NCBI GenBank assembly: GCA_903879765.1
Contig: CAIRMS010000013.1
Location: 1 to 18,105 of the forward strand
Origin: an uncultured Flavobacteriales bacterium
GTDB taxonomy: Bacteria > Bacteroidota > Bacteroidia > Flavobacteriales_D > Crocinitomicaceae
DNA length: 18,105 bases
Direction of reading: 5' to 3'
Shown: positions 1 to 7,975 of the stretch, piece by piece
How the letters are laid out: each line of letters begins with the position of its first letter
Position numbering within the stretch: the first letter of the stretch is position 1
The notes under the pieces: model-generated
What the model was told of the DNA's origin: nothing
Database searches by the model: none
What the model saw: only the letters and a program-made list of their open reading frames with translations
Translations under genes and position numbers: made by a program

Positions 1-1
1 G

Positions 2-796
2 CTACACCTTCACCACGAAGATTTCACCGGCCAATATGGTAAATTTTATGCGAACGCACGTTACCAAGCATGGTATCAAGAACAAGTAGCTGTGGCTGAA
101 AAAAATGCAAAAATGCTTGGATTTAATAAGGTTTCAGAATTGAAATTAGCCGTTGCACAAAACTTAAAGAACTTCGTTATTGGAGGTGGATTCTTATTTA
201 CCATGTGTAGCGGAACGGATAGCTTTGATATTGCCTTGGCTGCTCAGGGTCTCGACTTATGCGCATCTGTTTTCGACGGTGATCCAGCTGACCCACGGGC
301 ACAGGACAAACTTAATTTCGATCAAACGTTTGCCTTTCATGATTTCCATTTAGTTCAAGACCCAATGGTTTATGAATACAGTGACATCGATGCAAGTGAT
401 CTTCGAACCAAAGGACAAATTACAGAGAAAATGGACCAATTTACGCTCTTTGATTTCTCCGCAAAATGGGATGTTGTTCCAACCATGTTGACACAATGTC
501 ATGTAGATGTCGTTAACGGATTTATGGGTCAAACAACCGATTTCAGAAAAGACCTCATCAAATCAAATGTTCTGATACTCGGTGAAAACAAAATTGCCAA
601 TACAGCACGTTACATTCATGGAGAATTAGGACAAGGTACATGGACATTTTATGGCGGACATGACCCTGAAGATTACCAACATTACGTTGGAGACCCATTT
701 ACGGACTTAAGTTTACACCCAAATTCACCAGGTTACAGGCTGATATTAAACAACATACTGTTTCCAGCTGCAAAAAAGAAAAAAAGAAAAACATAG
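2..796 (+). CDS. 'Asparagine synthetase B'-named Bacteroidota protein, 3' part
   Basis: The frame is open from base 2, so the true start lies upstream of the window; the GTG at 92 is internal. About 264 C-terminal residues are visible. They begin LHLHHEDFTGQYGKF and include FVIGGGFLFTMCSGTDSFDIAL, a DFSAKWD motif, FYGGHDPEDYQH and SPGYRLILNNILFPAAKKKK, ending in a very basic tail. I recognise this pattern from a conserved Bacteroidota family of about 420 residues that databases label 'asparagine synthetase B'. Nothing in this portion shows the Ntn amidotransferase or ATP-pyrophosphatase motifs of real AsnB, so the name should not be read as function. The GGG-FxxxC and GGHDPEDYQH motifs hint at a class I amidotransferase-like or ThuA-like fold, which is inference. 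It is followed by a weak hairpin and then rho on the same strand. Family membership is fairly sure; function is unknown. Confidence 0.75.
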   Translation, partial: LHLHHEDFTGQYGKFYANARYQAWYQEQVAVAEKNAKMLGFNKVSELKLAVAQNLKNFVIGGGFLFTMCSGTDSFDIALAAQGLDLCASVFDGDPADPRAQDKLNFDQTFAFHDFHLVQDPMVYEYSDIDASDLRTKGQITEKMDQFTLFDFSAKWDVVPTMLTQCHVDVVNGFMGQTTDFRKDLIKSNVLILGENKIANTARYIHGELGQGTWTFYGGHDPEDYQHYVGDPFTDLSLHPNSPGYRLILNNILFPAAKKKKRKT

Positions 797-810
797 TTTT
801 TTCACAAAAT

Positions 811-832
811 GATGTTTGAATAAACATTTTTT
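811..832 (+). terminator. Weak AT-rich hairpin after the first gene
   Basis: ATGTTT (812-817), a GAAT loop and AAACAT (822-827) form a perfect 6-bp stem followed by a run of T up to 832. It sits 15 bases after the stop of the upstream gene. The stem is AT-rich and short, so termination would be weak; it may instead be chance in AT-rich DNA. Confidence 0.35.
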
Positions 833-842
833 AGTAAACTTG
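815..842 (+). promoter_or_regulatory. Weak promoter candidate upstream of rho
   Basis: TTTG at 815-818 and TAAACTTG at 835-842 resemble the Bacteroidota -33/-7 elements (TTTG and TAnnTTTG). There is one mismatch in the -7 element, and the spacing of 16 is shorter than the usual 19-21. It overlaps the candidate hairpin. Use would give a rho leader of about 65 bases. Confidence 0.2.
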
Positions 843-912
843 CGGTGAATTCTTTCGAACCATCGGTTCAAGCATCTCCAAAATCACACGTTATTTACAT
901 AGACAATCATTA

Positions 913-2637
913 ATGGATCGTAAAACATTAGAGACAAAAAAAATCTCAGAACTTCGTACTATTGCACAAACCCTGGGAATAGAAAATAGTGAAACACTTA
1001 AGAAATCTGAACTCCTTTCCAAAATAGCTGGAGATACACCAGTTCAGGTTGATGGAATAAAGGAAATTGAATCATCAGATGTTAAGGAAGTAAAAACCGC
1101 ACGTCCAGTTAAAACAACCAAACCAGTTGAATCTGAAGCTCCTGTTCGAAACGAACGTAAACCGAGAATTCGTCAAACAACAGAAGCCATTGCCGCTCAA
1201 GAAGCAACGAATGTTGTAGCGGAAGAAAAGCAAATTACTGCTCCCGCAACGGAAACGACACAAGAAAGCCCTGTAAGAGAAGCGAAAAAACCTGTTCACC
1301 GTCACGAACGTGTTGAACGCACGCATACACAAAATGAAGGTCAGTCCAATCAACAAAATAGAAGAGACAATAACCGTCAACAAAACCCAAATCAAAACCC
1401 AAATCAGAATCAGAATCAGAATCAGAATCCTAATCAGAATCCTAATCACCAACGTCAACAACACCAGCGAAACACTCCTGTGGAGTCGACTGAAAAACCG
1501 GATGAGTCGAATTACGACTTAGTTGGCATCGTTTCAGCTGAAGGTGTTTTGGAAGTTATTCAAGAAGGATTTGGTTTCTTACGTTCTTCAGACTATAACT
1601 ATTTACCTTCGCCAGATGATATTTATGTTTCTCAAAATCAAATCAAACTTTTTGGCTTGAAGACGGGAGATACCGTAAAAGGAAGCATTCGTCCTCCAAA
1701 AGAAGGAGAGAAATTCTTCCCATTGGTCAAAGTTGAATCAATCAACGGACGTCATCCATCATACATTCGCGATAGAGTACCTTTCCAATATTTAACACCT
1801 TTATTTCCCTCGGAGAAATTCAAATTAACTGGTCACGCTCAAGAAACACTTTCCACGCGTGTCATGGATCTTTTTGCTCCCATTGGTAAAGGACAACGTG
1901 GAATGATCGTTGCGCAGCCAAAAACAGGTAAAACCATGTTATTGAAGGATGTTGCGAATGCGATTGCAGCAAACCATCCTGAAACCTATTTAATTGTTCT
2001 TTTAATTGACGAGCGTCCAGAAGAGGTAACAGACATGGCAAGAAGCGTAAAAGCAGAAGTCATTGCATCAACTTTCGATGAACCAGCTGAACGTCACGTA
2101 AAAGTGGCAAACATGGTTCTAGAAAAAGCAAAACGCTTGGTGGAATGTGGACACGATGTGTGCATCTTACTTGATTCCATTACACGTTTGGCACGCGCCT
2201 ACAATACTGTTTCTCCAGCATCTGGAAAAGTGCTTTCTGGTGGTGTCGATGCAAACGCTCTTCACAAACCAAAACGCTTCTTCGGTTCTGCGCGTAAAAT
2301 CGAAAACGGTGGATCATTATCTATTCTTGCAACAGCATTGACAGAAACTGGTTCCAAAATGGATGAAGTCATCTTTGAAGAGTTCAAAGGAACAGGAAAC
2401 ATGGAATTACAGTTGGATCGTAAGATTTCGAACCGTCGTATTTATCCAGCCATCGACATTACCGCTTCAGGTACACGTCGCGAGGATTTATTGGTGAAGA
2501 AAGACATACTTCAACGCGTTTGGTTAATCCGCAAGTTTATTGCTGATATGAATCCAGTTGAAGCAATGGAATTCTTAAAATCACACATGGAAAACACCAT
2601 GTCGAACGAAGAATTTTTGATTTCAATGAATAAATAA
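913..2637 (+). CDS. rho: Transcription termination factor Rho with Q/N-rich insert
   Basis: Rho is the hexameric RNA-dependent ATPase/helicase that ends transcription. Residues 1-40 match the Rho N-terminal helical domain (LETKKISELRTIAQTLG). Residues 45-200 are a long, charged and then Q/N/P-rich disordered stretch absent from E. coli Rho. Residues 207-280 are the OB-fold RNA-binding domain (GVLEVIQEGFGFLR). The ATPase core has Walker A QPKTGKT at 335-341, Walker B CILLDS with D421, the Q-loop SGGVDANALHKPKRFFG at 442-458, and an R-loop/arginine region ending SGTRRED (519-525). At 574 residues it is longer than the 419 of E. coli, wholly because of the insert. The ATG start gives a complete N-terminal domain. 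Its TAA stop overlaps the next start, implying a shared transcript. Identification is secure; the role of the insert is discussed in the findings. Confidence 0.98.
   Translation: MDRKTLETKKISELRTIAQTLGIENSETLKKSELLSKIAGDTPVQVDGIKEIESSDVKEVKTARPVKTTKPVESEAPVRNERKPRIRQTTEAIAAQEATNVVAEEKQITAPATETTQESPVREAKKPVHRHERVERTHTQNEGQSNQQNRRDNNRQQNPNQNPNQNQNQNQNPNQNPNHQRQQHQRNTPVESTEKPDESNYDLVGIVSAEGVLEVIQEGFGFLRSSDYNYLPSPDDIYVSQNQIKLFGLKTGDTVKGSIRPPKEGEKFFPLVKVESINGRHPSYIRDRVPFQYLTPLFPSEKFKLTGHAQETLSTRVMDLFAPIGKGQRGMIVAQPKTGKTMLLKDVANAIAANHPETYLIVLLIDERPEEVTDMARSVKAEVIASTFDEPAERHVKVANMVLEKAKRLVECGHDVCILLDSITRLARAYNTVSPASGKVLSGGVDANALHKPKRFFGSARKIENGGSLSILATALTETGSKMDEVIFEEFKGTGNMELQLDRKISNRRIYPAIDITASGTRREDLLVKKDILQRVWLIRKFIADMNPVEAMEFLKSHMENTMSNEEFLISMNK
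1381..1446 (+). repeat. In-frame hexanucleotide repeat inside rho
   Basis: Eleven consecutive 6-base units of the form XXX-AAY encode alternating Gln-Asn and Pro-Asn pairs (residues 157-178). Four perfect CAGAAT copies are at 1405-1428, followed by CCTAAT/CAGAAT alternation. Because the unit is six bases, gain or loss of copies keeps the reading frame and changes only the length of the disordered insert. Confidence 0.9.
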
Positions 2638-3176
2638 TGAACAAAGCCGTAAAATACGGACTCATCGCTAGTCTTGTTTGGATCGCCGTGAAAATGGGCG
2701 CATTAGCGCTTAGTATTTCGTTGTATGATATAAAATACTTCGGACTATTAAATATGTTTCTCCTCACGTTTGTGATTACTTGGAGTATTTACAAGCATAA
2801 ACGAGCACAGACCGAAAGCAACTTGTTGGTGGATATTAAAAATGGCATGCTAGCCGGAGTTCCTTACACCGTTGTAGTCAGCGTATTTTTGTTTTTCTAT
2901 TACGGACAGATATTCCCTGAATTTCGTGAAAAGAAGATGAATGAAGTTTATGTTCGCATAGACACAAAGAAGGAATTAGATGCTATTCGTCAAAATCAAC
3001 CGGAACTAGAAAATAAAAGTGATATTGAAATCAAACAATTAGCTATAAATGACTGGAAAAACAAGTTAGATCCTCAATTCACGATGATGATCTCTCTACT
3101 TGCTTTGCTTTTCTATACGACGATGAATTGCTTATTGATTTCACTCGTTTTCAGAAGAATCGTATTTAGAAATTAG
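2637..3176 (+). CDS. DUF4199-type small membrane protein
   Basis: A 179-residue protein with four hydrophobic segments at about residues 7-30, 34-52, 73-91 and 148-172. A charged soluble loop of about 55 residues (FREKKMNEVYVRID to NDWKNKLDPQF) lies between the third and fourth. This layout and the GLxAGVPYTV region fit the DUF4199 inner-membrane family common in Bacteroidota, whose function is unknown; the family call is from memory of its general form. The ATG at 2637 shares its first base with the rho stop (TAATG), so translation is probably coupled to rho. The gene ends convergently with the class D beta-lactamase, the two stops overlapping by four bases, with no room for a terminator between them. 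Confidence 0.7.
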   Translation: MNKAVKYGLIASLVWIAVKMGALALSISLYDIKYFGLLNMFLLTFVITWSIYKHKRAQTESNLLVDIKNGMLAGVPYTVVVSVFLFFYYGQIFPEFREKKMNEVYVRIDTKKELDAIRQNQPELENKSDIEIKQLAINDWKNKLDPQFTMMISLLALLFYTTMNCLLISLVFRRIVFRN

Positions 3177-3958
3177 CGATTGATGAGCTGTTTGAACGCA
3201 GTATGAGTCAATGTAATGCGTTTCGTTCCAAAATCAAATTTACCATACGCCTCTTCCGGTGAAGTCATCACTGTTGCGAATAAATAGCGATCCGAATAAT
3301 GTTCTGCGAATCCTACAAACCAACCGATGTCTTGTCCATCTTGGACTCCCCACCCTGTTTTACCATATAGCTTCACGTTTCCATCGCGTCGTTCTTGAAA
3401 AATATCTTTCAAGGTTTGATAAGTCTCTGAACGTAATCCCAATTGACGCTTTTCGATTTTATTCAAAAATTCGATTTGCTCCAAAACACTAATCCGCAAG
3501 TCTCCTTTCAACCAAAATGAAGTTAACTCGGGTGTTATTAATGCATTCCCATATTGGAATCGCTTCAAATAAGATTGCATGTGCTTCTCCCCTATTTGTT
3601 TGGCCAATTCTTGGTAGTACGGAACAATGGAGTTCTGAAAAGCTAATTTCAACGTTGGATCATCCAAAGCTCCCAAATTCAATTTCGTCGTTGAATCTTT
3701 TAAAATATTACGATCTAATCCGATGAGTGTGTTTGGTATTTTAAAAGTTGATGCTGGAGTAAATGGAACATGTACCAAGGAATCATTGTAGTAAAAATAC
3801 TGTTTAGTCTTCAAATCGTAAATCACCACAGAAAAAGAATAAAGTCGACTTTCTTCCTTTTTTAAATCTAATGAAACCGCTTTTTCAACTTGAAATTTAG
3901 GTAATCCACAGCTCCCAAGGAAAAGCAATAAAACAACTAAACTTACAATGTAGCGCAT
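3173..3958 (-). CDS. Class D (OXA-like) beta-lactamase, lipoprotein
   Basis: Serine beta-lactamases of class D open the beta-lactam ring through an acyl-enzyme on the STFK serine. The protein has 261 residues. Residues 1-17 are a lipoprotein signal peptide ending in lipobox LGSC (Cys17), so it is probably membrane-anchored. Class D signatures are present in order: S70-T-F-K73 within PASTFKIPNTLIGL, S110-I-V (the SxV motif), Y136-G-N, W149 with the FWLKGDLRISVLEQIEFL stretch, and K200-T-G followed by WG. It is unusual between the first two motifs: STFK to SxV is 40 residues instead of the usual 48, and the WDG and WNxD motifs of typical OXA enzymes are missing. The start ATG lies 16 bases inside the mpl reading frame, so the two genes are almost surely co-transcribed. 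Class D membership is firm; activity and substrate range are not known. Confidence 0.9.
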   Translation of the reverse strand: MRYIVSLVVLLLFLGSCGLPKFQVEKAVSLDLKKEESRLYSFSVVIYDLKTKQYFYYNDSLVHVPFTPASTFKIPNTLIGLDRNILKDSTTKLNLGALDDPTLKLAFQNSIVPYYQELAKQIGEKHMQSYLKRFQYGNALITPELTSFWLKGDLRISVLEQIEFLNKIEKRQLGLRSETYQTLKDIFQERRDGNVKLYGKTGWGVQDGQDIGWFVGFAEHYSDRYLFATVMTSPEEAYGKFDFGTKRITLTHTAFKQLINR

Positions 3959-5304
3959 AATTCTTCACCTAGTTGATCATAATCGATGCCGTCAAAGTTG
4001 CCTGAGGACATCATTAATAGCACTGAATTATCCCAGTTTTGAGCACGAATAAATGCTAGAACATCTTCGGTTTTATCCTTTACAGTCACTGCCCCACCAA
4101 ATCCATCAAACACTTGTTGAGTGGAAATCGGTTCCAATTTCTTGTGATGAACGACTTCCGGATTGAAATACACCAATGCTTCATCTGCCGCAAGCATCGC
4201 ACCTTCGTAATGTGGTAAAAACTCTTTTTTCAAGGAAGAAAACGTATGTAACTCCATGCATGCAATCACTTTTCTATTCGGATACTGGTGTTTTACCGCT
4301 GTCGTTGTTGCCTTTAGTTTAGAGGGAGAATGCGCAAAATCTTTAAACATAACGAAGTTTGGACGCTCAATCACCTTTTGTAAACGTTTTCCAGCACCGG
4401 TGAAATCCGACATTGCTGTTAAGAAGTCAGCGTTTTCGATGCCAATTGCTTTCGCTAAATTCATCGCGCCCATCAAATTCTGCAGGTTATGAGGACCAAA
4501 AACAAGCAAGGGATAGGATTGTCCTTCGAAATGTAAAAGCGTTCCTTTTTCCGTAGGCTCAAAAGTTGGTGTTTGATAGGGAATTGAAGTGATTCCTTCG
4601 CGTGATTTCTCACCAAGCTTACGCACTTCAGGATCTTCCGTATTGTAAATCAAACTTCCATTTGCTTCGATCAAGTCACAAAAGATTTCGAATTGACTCG
4701 TATAATTTTCAAACGTTGGAAATACATTGATATGGTCCCAAGCAATGCCACTGATGAGTGCAACGTTTGGATAATATAAATGAAATTTCGGACGACGATC
4801 TATTGGTGAACTAAGGTATTCATCTCCTTCTAAAATCATGAATTTGGAATCGGTGGTCAATTTCACCATGCAATCGTATCCTTCCAATTGCGCGCCGACC
4901 ATATAGTCGACATTTAAACCTAGTTTATTGATGGCATGCAAAAGCATGGAAGTAATCGTTGTCTTTCCGTGACTACCTCCAATAACAATTCTCATTTTAT
5001 CCTTGCTCTGCTCATACAAGTATTCTGGATATGAGAAAATAGGAATTTGTAGTTCCTTGGCTTTTAATAGTTCTGGATTGTCCTCACGGGCGTGCATCCC
5101 TAAGATCACTGCGTCTAATTTCGAATCAATGAGCGACTCATCCCAACCGATTTTCGCTGGTAAGATACCCTCTTTCTCCAATCGTGTTCTCGATGGTTCA
5201 AAAATTTCATCATCGGAACCGCTTACCTGAATTCCTTTACGGTTTAGGGCGATGGCTAAATTGTGCATAGCACTTCCACCAATGGCAATAAAATGTACTC
5301 TCAT
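3943..5304 (-). CDS. mpl: UDP-N-acetylmuramate:L-Ala-gamma-D-Glu-meso-DAP ligase (Mpl)
   Basis: Mpl is a Mur-ligase family enzyme that attaches the recycled tripeptide L-Ala-gamma-D-Glu-meso-DAP to UDP-MurNAc in the cytoplasm, bypassing MurC, MurD and MurE. The 453 residues match the family length. The N-terminal Rossmann-like motif is IAIGGSAMHNLA (6-17). The ATP-binding P-loop is GSHGKTT (110-116). EGDEY (159-163), with DRRPKF after it, is the Mpl-type rather than MurC-type acidic motif. The AWDH (188-191) and GPHNLQNLMGA (270-280) motifs and a C-terminal DFAHSPSK (322-329) complete the fold. MurC would carry a different C-terminal motif, and the EGDEY context argues for Mpl. It implies meso-DAP peptidoglycan. 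The stop TAA lies inside the downstream class D beta-lactamase gene (16-base overlap). Start ATG at 5304 has a -7-like element just upstream. Confidence 0.92.
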   Translation of the reverse strand: MRVHFIAIGGSAMHNLAIALNRKGIQVSGSDDEIFEPSRTRLEKEGILPAKIGWDESLIDSKLDAVILGMHAREDNPELLKAKELQIPIFSYPEYLYEQSKDKMRIVIGGSHGKTTITSMLLHAINKLGLNVDYMVGAQLEGYDCMVKLTTDSKFMILEGDEYLSSPIDRRPKFHLYYPNVALISGIAWDHINVFPTFENYTSQFEIFCDLIEANGSLIYNTEDPEVRKLGEKSREGITSIPYQTPTFEPTEKGTLLHFEGQSYPLLVFGPHNLQNLMGAMNLAKAIGIENADFLTAMSDFTGAGKRLQKVIERPNFVMFKDFAHSPSKLKATTTAVKHQYPNRKVIACMELHTFSSLKKEFLPHYEGAMLAADEALVYFNPEVVHHKKLEPISTQQVFDGFGGAVTVKDKTEDVLAFIRAQNWDNSVLLMMSSGNFDGIDYDQLGEELCATL

Positions 5305-5318
5305 GAACTGAATTTTAA

Positions 5319-5326
5319 CGAAAGTA
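5319..5326 (-). promoter_or_regulatory. -7-like element of mpl
   Basis: On the minus strand this reads TACTTTCG, one mismatch from TAnnTTTG, 14 bases before the mpl ATG. No clear TTTG lies at the expected -33 distance. Use would give a very short leader. The rest of the 82-base gap (5305-5386) shows no terminator for the gene at 5387-7924. Confidence 0.3.
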
Positions 5327-5386
5327 CAAGAAAGGAAAACTACTTCAGTAAATGGGCTGAATAGTTACTGACAATCAACTATGAAT

Positions 5387-7924
5387 TTACTTTTCAATTA
5401 CATTAACACCAGAGGACTCGTTATTCCAAATATACTCTGTTATTATTTGACCATTACGCGTGAAAACATTCACTCCATCCTCTTTCGTTGTTTGTTCGAA
5501 AACAACTCCATATCCATTTTTATCTACCACTACCCTGCGAACAATAACCGATGTCGTAAGTCCCATTGAATTTTTCAACTTGTATGTACGTTCCGTCATA
5601 GCGTTTCTTGGATATAAAACGCCATCTTCATCGGCTAAATTATTTGGTGTATTTGTTAATTCTTGTTTATAGTCGGCGATTTTTTGAATTTGCTTTTGTT
5701 GTTGCTCTTGGTTCGCAGCATTTTCACTTTCCTTTTTATAAACGGTAACTTCATAATCCGTTTTCATTTTCTGTTGAGCTGTAAGGTTCTTCTGTTCTTG
5801 TTCTTTTAGTTTTTGCTGGCGTACAGCCTCCTCGTTTTTCGCGCGATTTACATTTTCCATTCCTGCCTCCTCGCGTTTTTCAGCTGTTTTTTGCTCATTT
5901 GCTAACGAAACATCTTTTGCATCCTTCCATGCATTGATGGTTTGTGCATTTTGAACTTGTTTTTCTTCTTGTTCTTTATTTCGTGCATAAATAGCATCCT
6001 CGTTTTTCTGAGTAACTTTTTGAAGTTCCGCTTGACGCTCAACTGATTCTTCTTGGATTTTAAGATCAATTAACGTTTTCTCTACTTTGAATTCCTCTAT
6101 TTTTTTAACTGCATCCTCCTGTTGCACAGAAGCCATTGTTTGATTAAAATGATTTTGATAATCAAAAACATCTTTTATTTCTTGAATTTGCTTTTGTGGT
6201 TGTTCCGCTTTTTGTTGTGCTGTTTTGTTCAGTTCATTGTAGGCTTGGTCGGAAGACCCCGTTACACGTTCCCCTGGTGCTTTTAGTTGCGTGCCGACAA
6301 TGACATCTTGTTTTACTTTAGGCGTGTTATTAACGACAACAGGTGTCGCTGGTTTTGTCAAATTTGTAAGTGAATCAATGCTTTTTTGTAGTTGAGGAAG
6401 TTCAGTTGTAGGCAAAGAACTTACATTGGCAGAAGCAAGCACCTGAACTGCTTTTAATTCTTTTATCGCCAATACATTATCCTTTGATTTCACCGTTGCA
6501 TATGCCGCATTACGATTATCGTAATACTTTTCCATTTTTTTTATTTTTTCCAATAACTCTATCACCTCAGGCTCATTCTGGCGGCTTTTCATTGGTTCAG
6601 TATTTAAAATATTTGTTGCGATTTTATAAAACTGAGGTCCTTTTGCAAAATTTTCATTCGCCTTACCAAGTTGGTCTCTATAAATAAGATCCTGTGAAGC
6701 TTTCCAGTCCATGACCTTTTTCATCCCATTTTGCAACTCTTTCGAGTATTGATCAATCAAACTTTGTTTTTTAAATTTCGCGATATTCAAATCCGCTTTC
6801 TTGAAAATTTCAAGTGATTGTTCAAATTTCTTCTGTGCAACCAAATCATTAGCTGATTTAAGCAAATCTTTCACCTCTTTTTCAGTTGCGATGTCTTCTT
6901 TAACGACATTAATTTTACTGATTTCCGCCTCAATTTTATCCTTTTCAGTGGGTTGTAACAGCAAAGCCTCTTTGTATTTCGCTATTGCTTCATCGTATTT
7001 TTTATTGGTGAAAAGTTCGCCAGCTGCTTTATTTGCACTTTCATATTTCTTTTTGTTTTCAGCATTTTGCGCTTCTATAGCATTATTCTCGGCGATTTTT
7101 GTAAGTTTTCCTGTGATATACGGGTCCTTTGGGATTTGTTGATCCGCTAATTTATATTGTTGTTCAGCTAATTTCCAATTTTTCGCAGTAAAGGCAGCGT
7201 CTCCCTCCAATTTTAATCGGTCAAATTCCTTTTTACGTTTTGCTTCGCTTTCATTGATTTCAATAATCGTTTGAACAGATTTTCTCTTTTGAATAACGGC
7301 CTCATCTATTGGTGTGACCACCAAAGCCGAATCGTAATATTTAATCGCTTTTTCAAATTCTTTGCGACTGACGGATAAATCAGCAGACGCCACAAGTGTT
7401 TTTACGCGCTCTTTGTCCTTGGCAATCTTGTATACATCTTTCACTTTTTTATCCATGTCTGCTTTCAATTGAGCATCAGGAATTGCCTTGTAAGTTGCCT
7501 GATCCCAAACAAACTTTTCTGCATAATTTTCTTTCGTGAAATTCAAATCGACATTTGGACGGATTACATAAAGTTGCAGAGGAAGTTGATCAACTAATTT
7601 GACTCCATTTGTTGAATTTGGTTTTAGAACAAGTGTTTTCAGATCGAAAGATAATTTTTTCGTCATGTACCCATTAGAGGCCACAACAACGGCCACGATT
7701 TCCGCTGGATTCACTTTAGCTGATAGGTAATAATTCCCTTTAATGTCTGTGATAACTCTGGTTATTGAAGTTTCCTTCTGAATAACATTAACCGTTGCTC
7801 CGTATAATTTTTTTCCAGTCACAAAATCTTGCACTGTACCTTCCAACTTAATTAACACTGGAGTCTGTCCAATCACCATCGATTGAAAACCAAGACACAA
7901 AAGAAAAAAAACGAGTCTATTCAT
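5387..7924 (-). CDS. Secreted CarboxypepD_reg-like / TPR / coiled-coil protein
   Basis: Not a named gene that I recognise. I chose ATG 7924 rather than the in-frame ATG at 7957 because MNRLVFFLLCLGFQSMVIGQ is a clean signal peptide starting there; this gives 845 residues. Residues about 25-100 look like a carboxypeptidase-regulatory beta-sandwich (LEGTVQDFVTGKKLYGATVNV, then DIKGNYYL). Residues 178-380 contain at least four TPR-like helix pairs, such as KEFEKAIKYYDSALVVTP and KKYDEAIAKYKEALLLQP. Residues 505-560 are a Pro/Thr linker. Residues 560-755 are extremely charged and Gln-rich, a long coiled coil (EEAVRQQKLKEQEQKN). The last 75 residues form a compact beta-rich domain with SVIVRRVVVDKNGYGVVFEQ. 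It is likely periplasmic or surface-associated and structural or scaffolding, by inference. It stands as a single gene, divergent from the FAD oxidoreductase, with no recognisable partner alongside. Confidence 0.8.
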   Translation of the reverse strand: MNRLVFFLLCLGFQSMVIGQTPVLIKLEGTVQDFVTGKKLYGATVNVIQKETSITRVITDIKGNYYLSAKVNPAEIVAVVVASNGYMTKKLSFDLKTLVLKPNSTNGVKLVDQLPLQLYVIRPNVDLNFTKENYAEKFVWDQATYKAIPDAQLKADMDKKVKDVYKIAKDKERVKTLVASADLSVSRKEFEKAIKYYDSALVVTPIDEAVIQKRKSVQTIIEINESEAKRKKEFDRLKLEGDAAFTAKNWKLAEQQYKLADQQIPKDPYITGKLTKIAENNAIEAQNAENKKKYESANKAAGELFTNKKYDEAIAKYKEALLLQPTEKDKIEAEISKINVVKEDIATEKEVKDLLKSANDLVAQKKFEQSLEIFKKADLNIAKFKKQSLIDQYSKELQNGMKKVMDWKASQDLIYRDQLGKANENFAKGPQFYKIATNILNTEPMKSRQNEPEVIELLEKIKKMEKYYDNRNAAYATVKSKDNVLAIKELKAVQVLASANVSSLPTTELPQLQKSIDSLTNLTKPATPVVVNNTPKVKQDVIVGTQLKAPGERVTGSSDQAYNELNKTAQQKAEQPQKQIQEIKDVFDYQNHFNQTMASVQQEDAVKKIEEFKVEKTLIDLKIQEESVERQAELQKVTQKNEDAIYARNKEQEEKQVQNAQTINAWKDAKDVSLANEQKTAEKREEAGMENVNRAKNEEAVRQQKLKEQEQKNLTAQQKMKTDYEVTVYKKESENAANQEQQQKQIQKIADYKQELTNTPNNLADEDGVLYPRNAMTERTYKLKNSMGLTTSVIVRRVVVDKNGYGVVFEQTTKEDGVNVFTRNGQIITEYIWNNESSGVNVIEK

Positions 7925-7967
7925 AGCTGTAACTTTGAAAACAAAACATAGAATCAACGTAAAATCC

Positions 7968-7975
7968 TACATTTG
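7968..7975 (+). promoter_or_regulatory. -7 element (TACATTTG) for the FAD oxidoreductase gene
   Basis: An exact TAnnTTTG match lies 40 bases before the ATG at 8016. No TTTG is found at the proper distance upstream, so only half of the promoter is supported. It lies in the 91-base divergent gap 7925-8015. That gap also holds an imperfect inverted repeat, TTTGTTT / AGACAAA (7972-7988), which could be an operator or chance. Confidence 0.4.

Noticed and set aside
1075..1464. Antisense open frame across the rho repeat, encoding a strongly Ile/Leu-rich product
   Set aside because: It is the mirror of the CAGAAT repeat, whose reverse strand reads as Ile/Leu codons; no promoter or start context, and rho is certain on the other strand.
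6801..7142. 113-codon plus-strand open frame inside the coiled-coil protein gene
   Set aside because: Ser/Phe-rich antisense shadow of a Lys/Glu-rich gene; no promoter, and the minus-strand gene has a signal peptide and domain structure.
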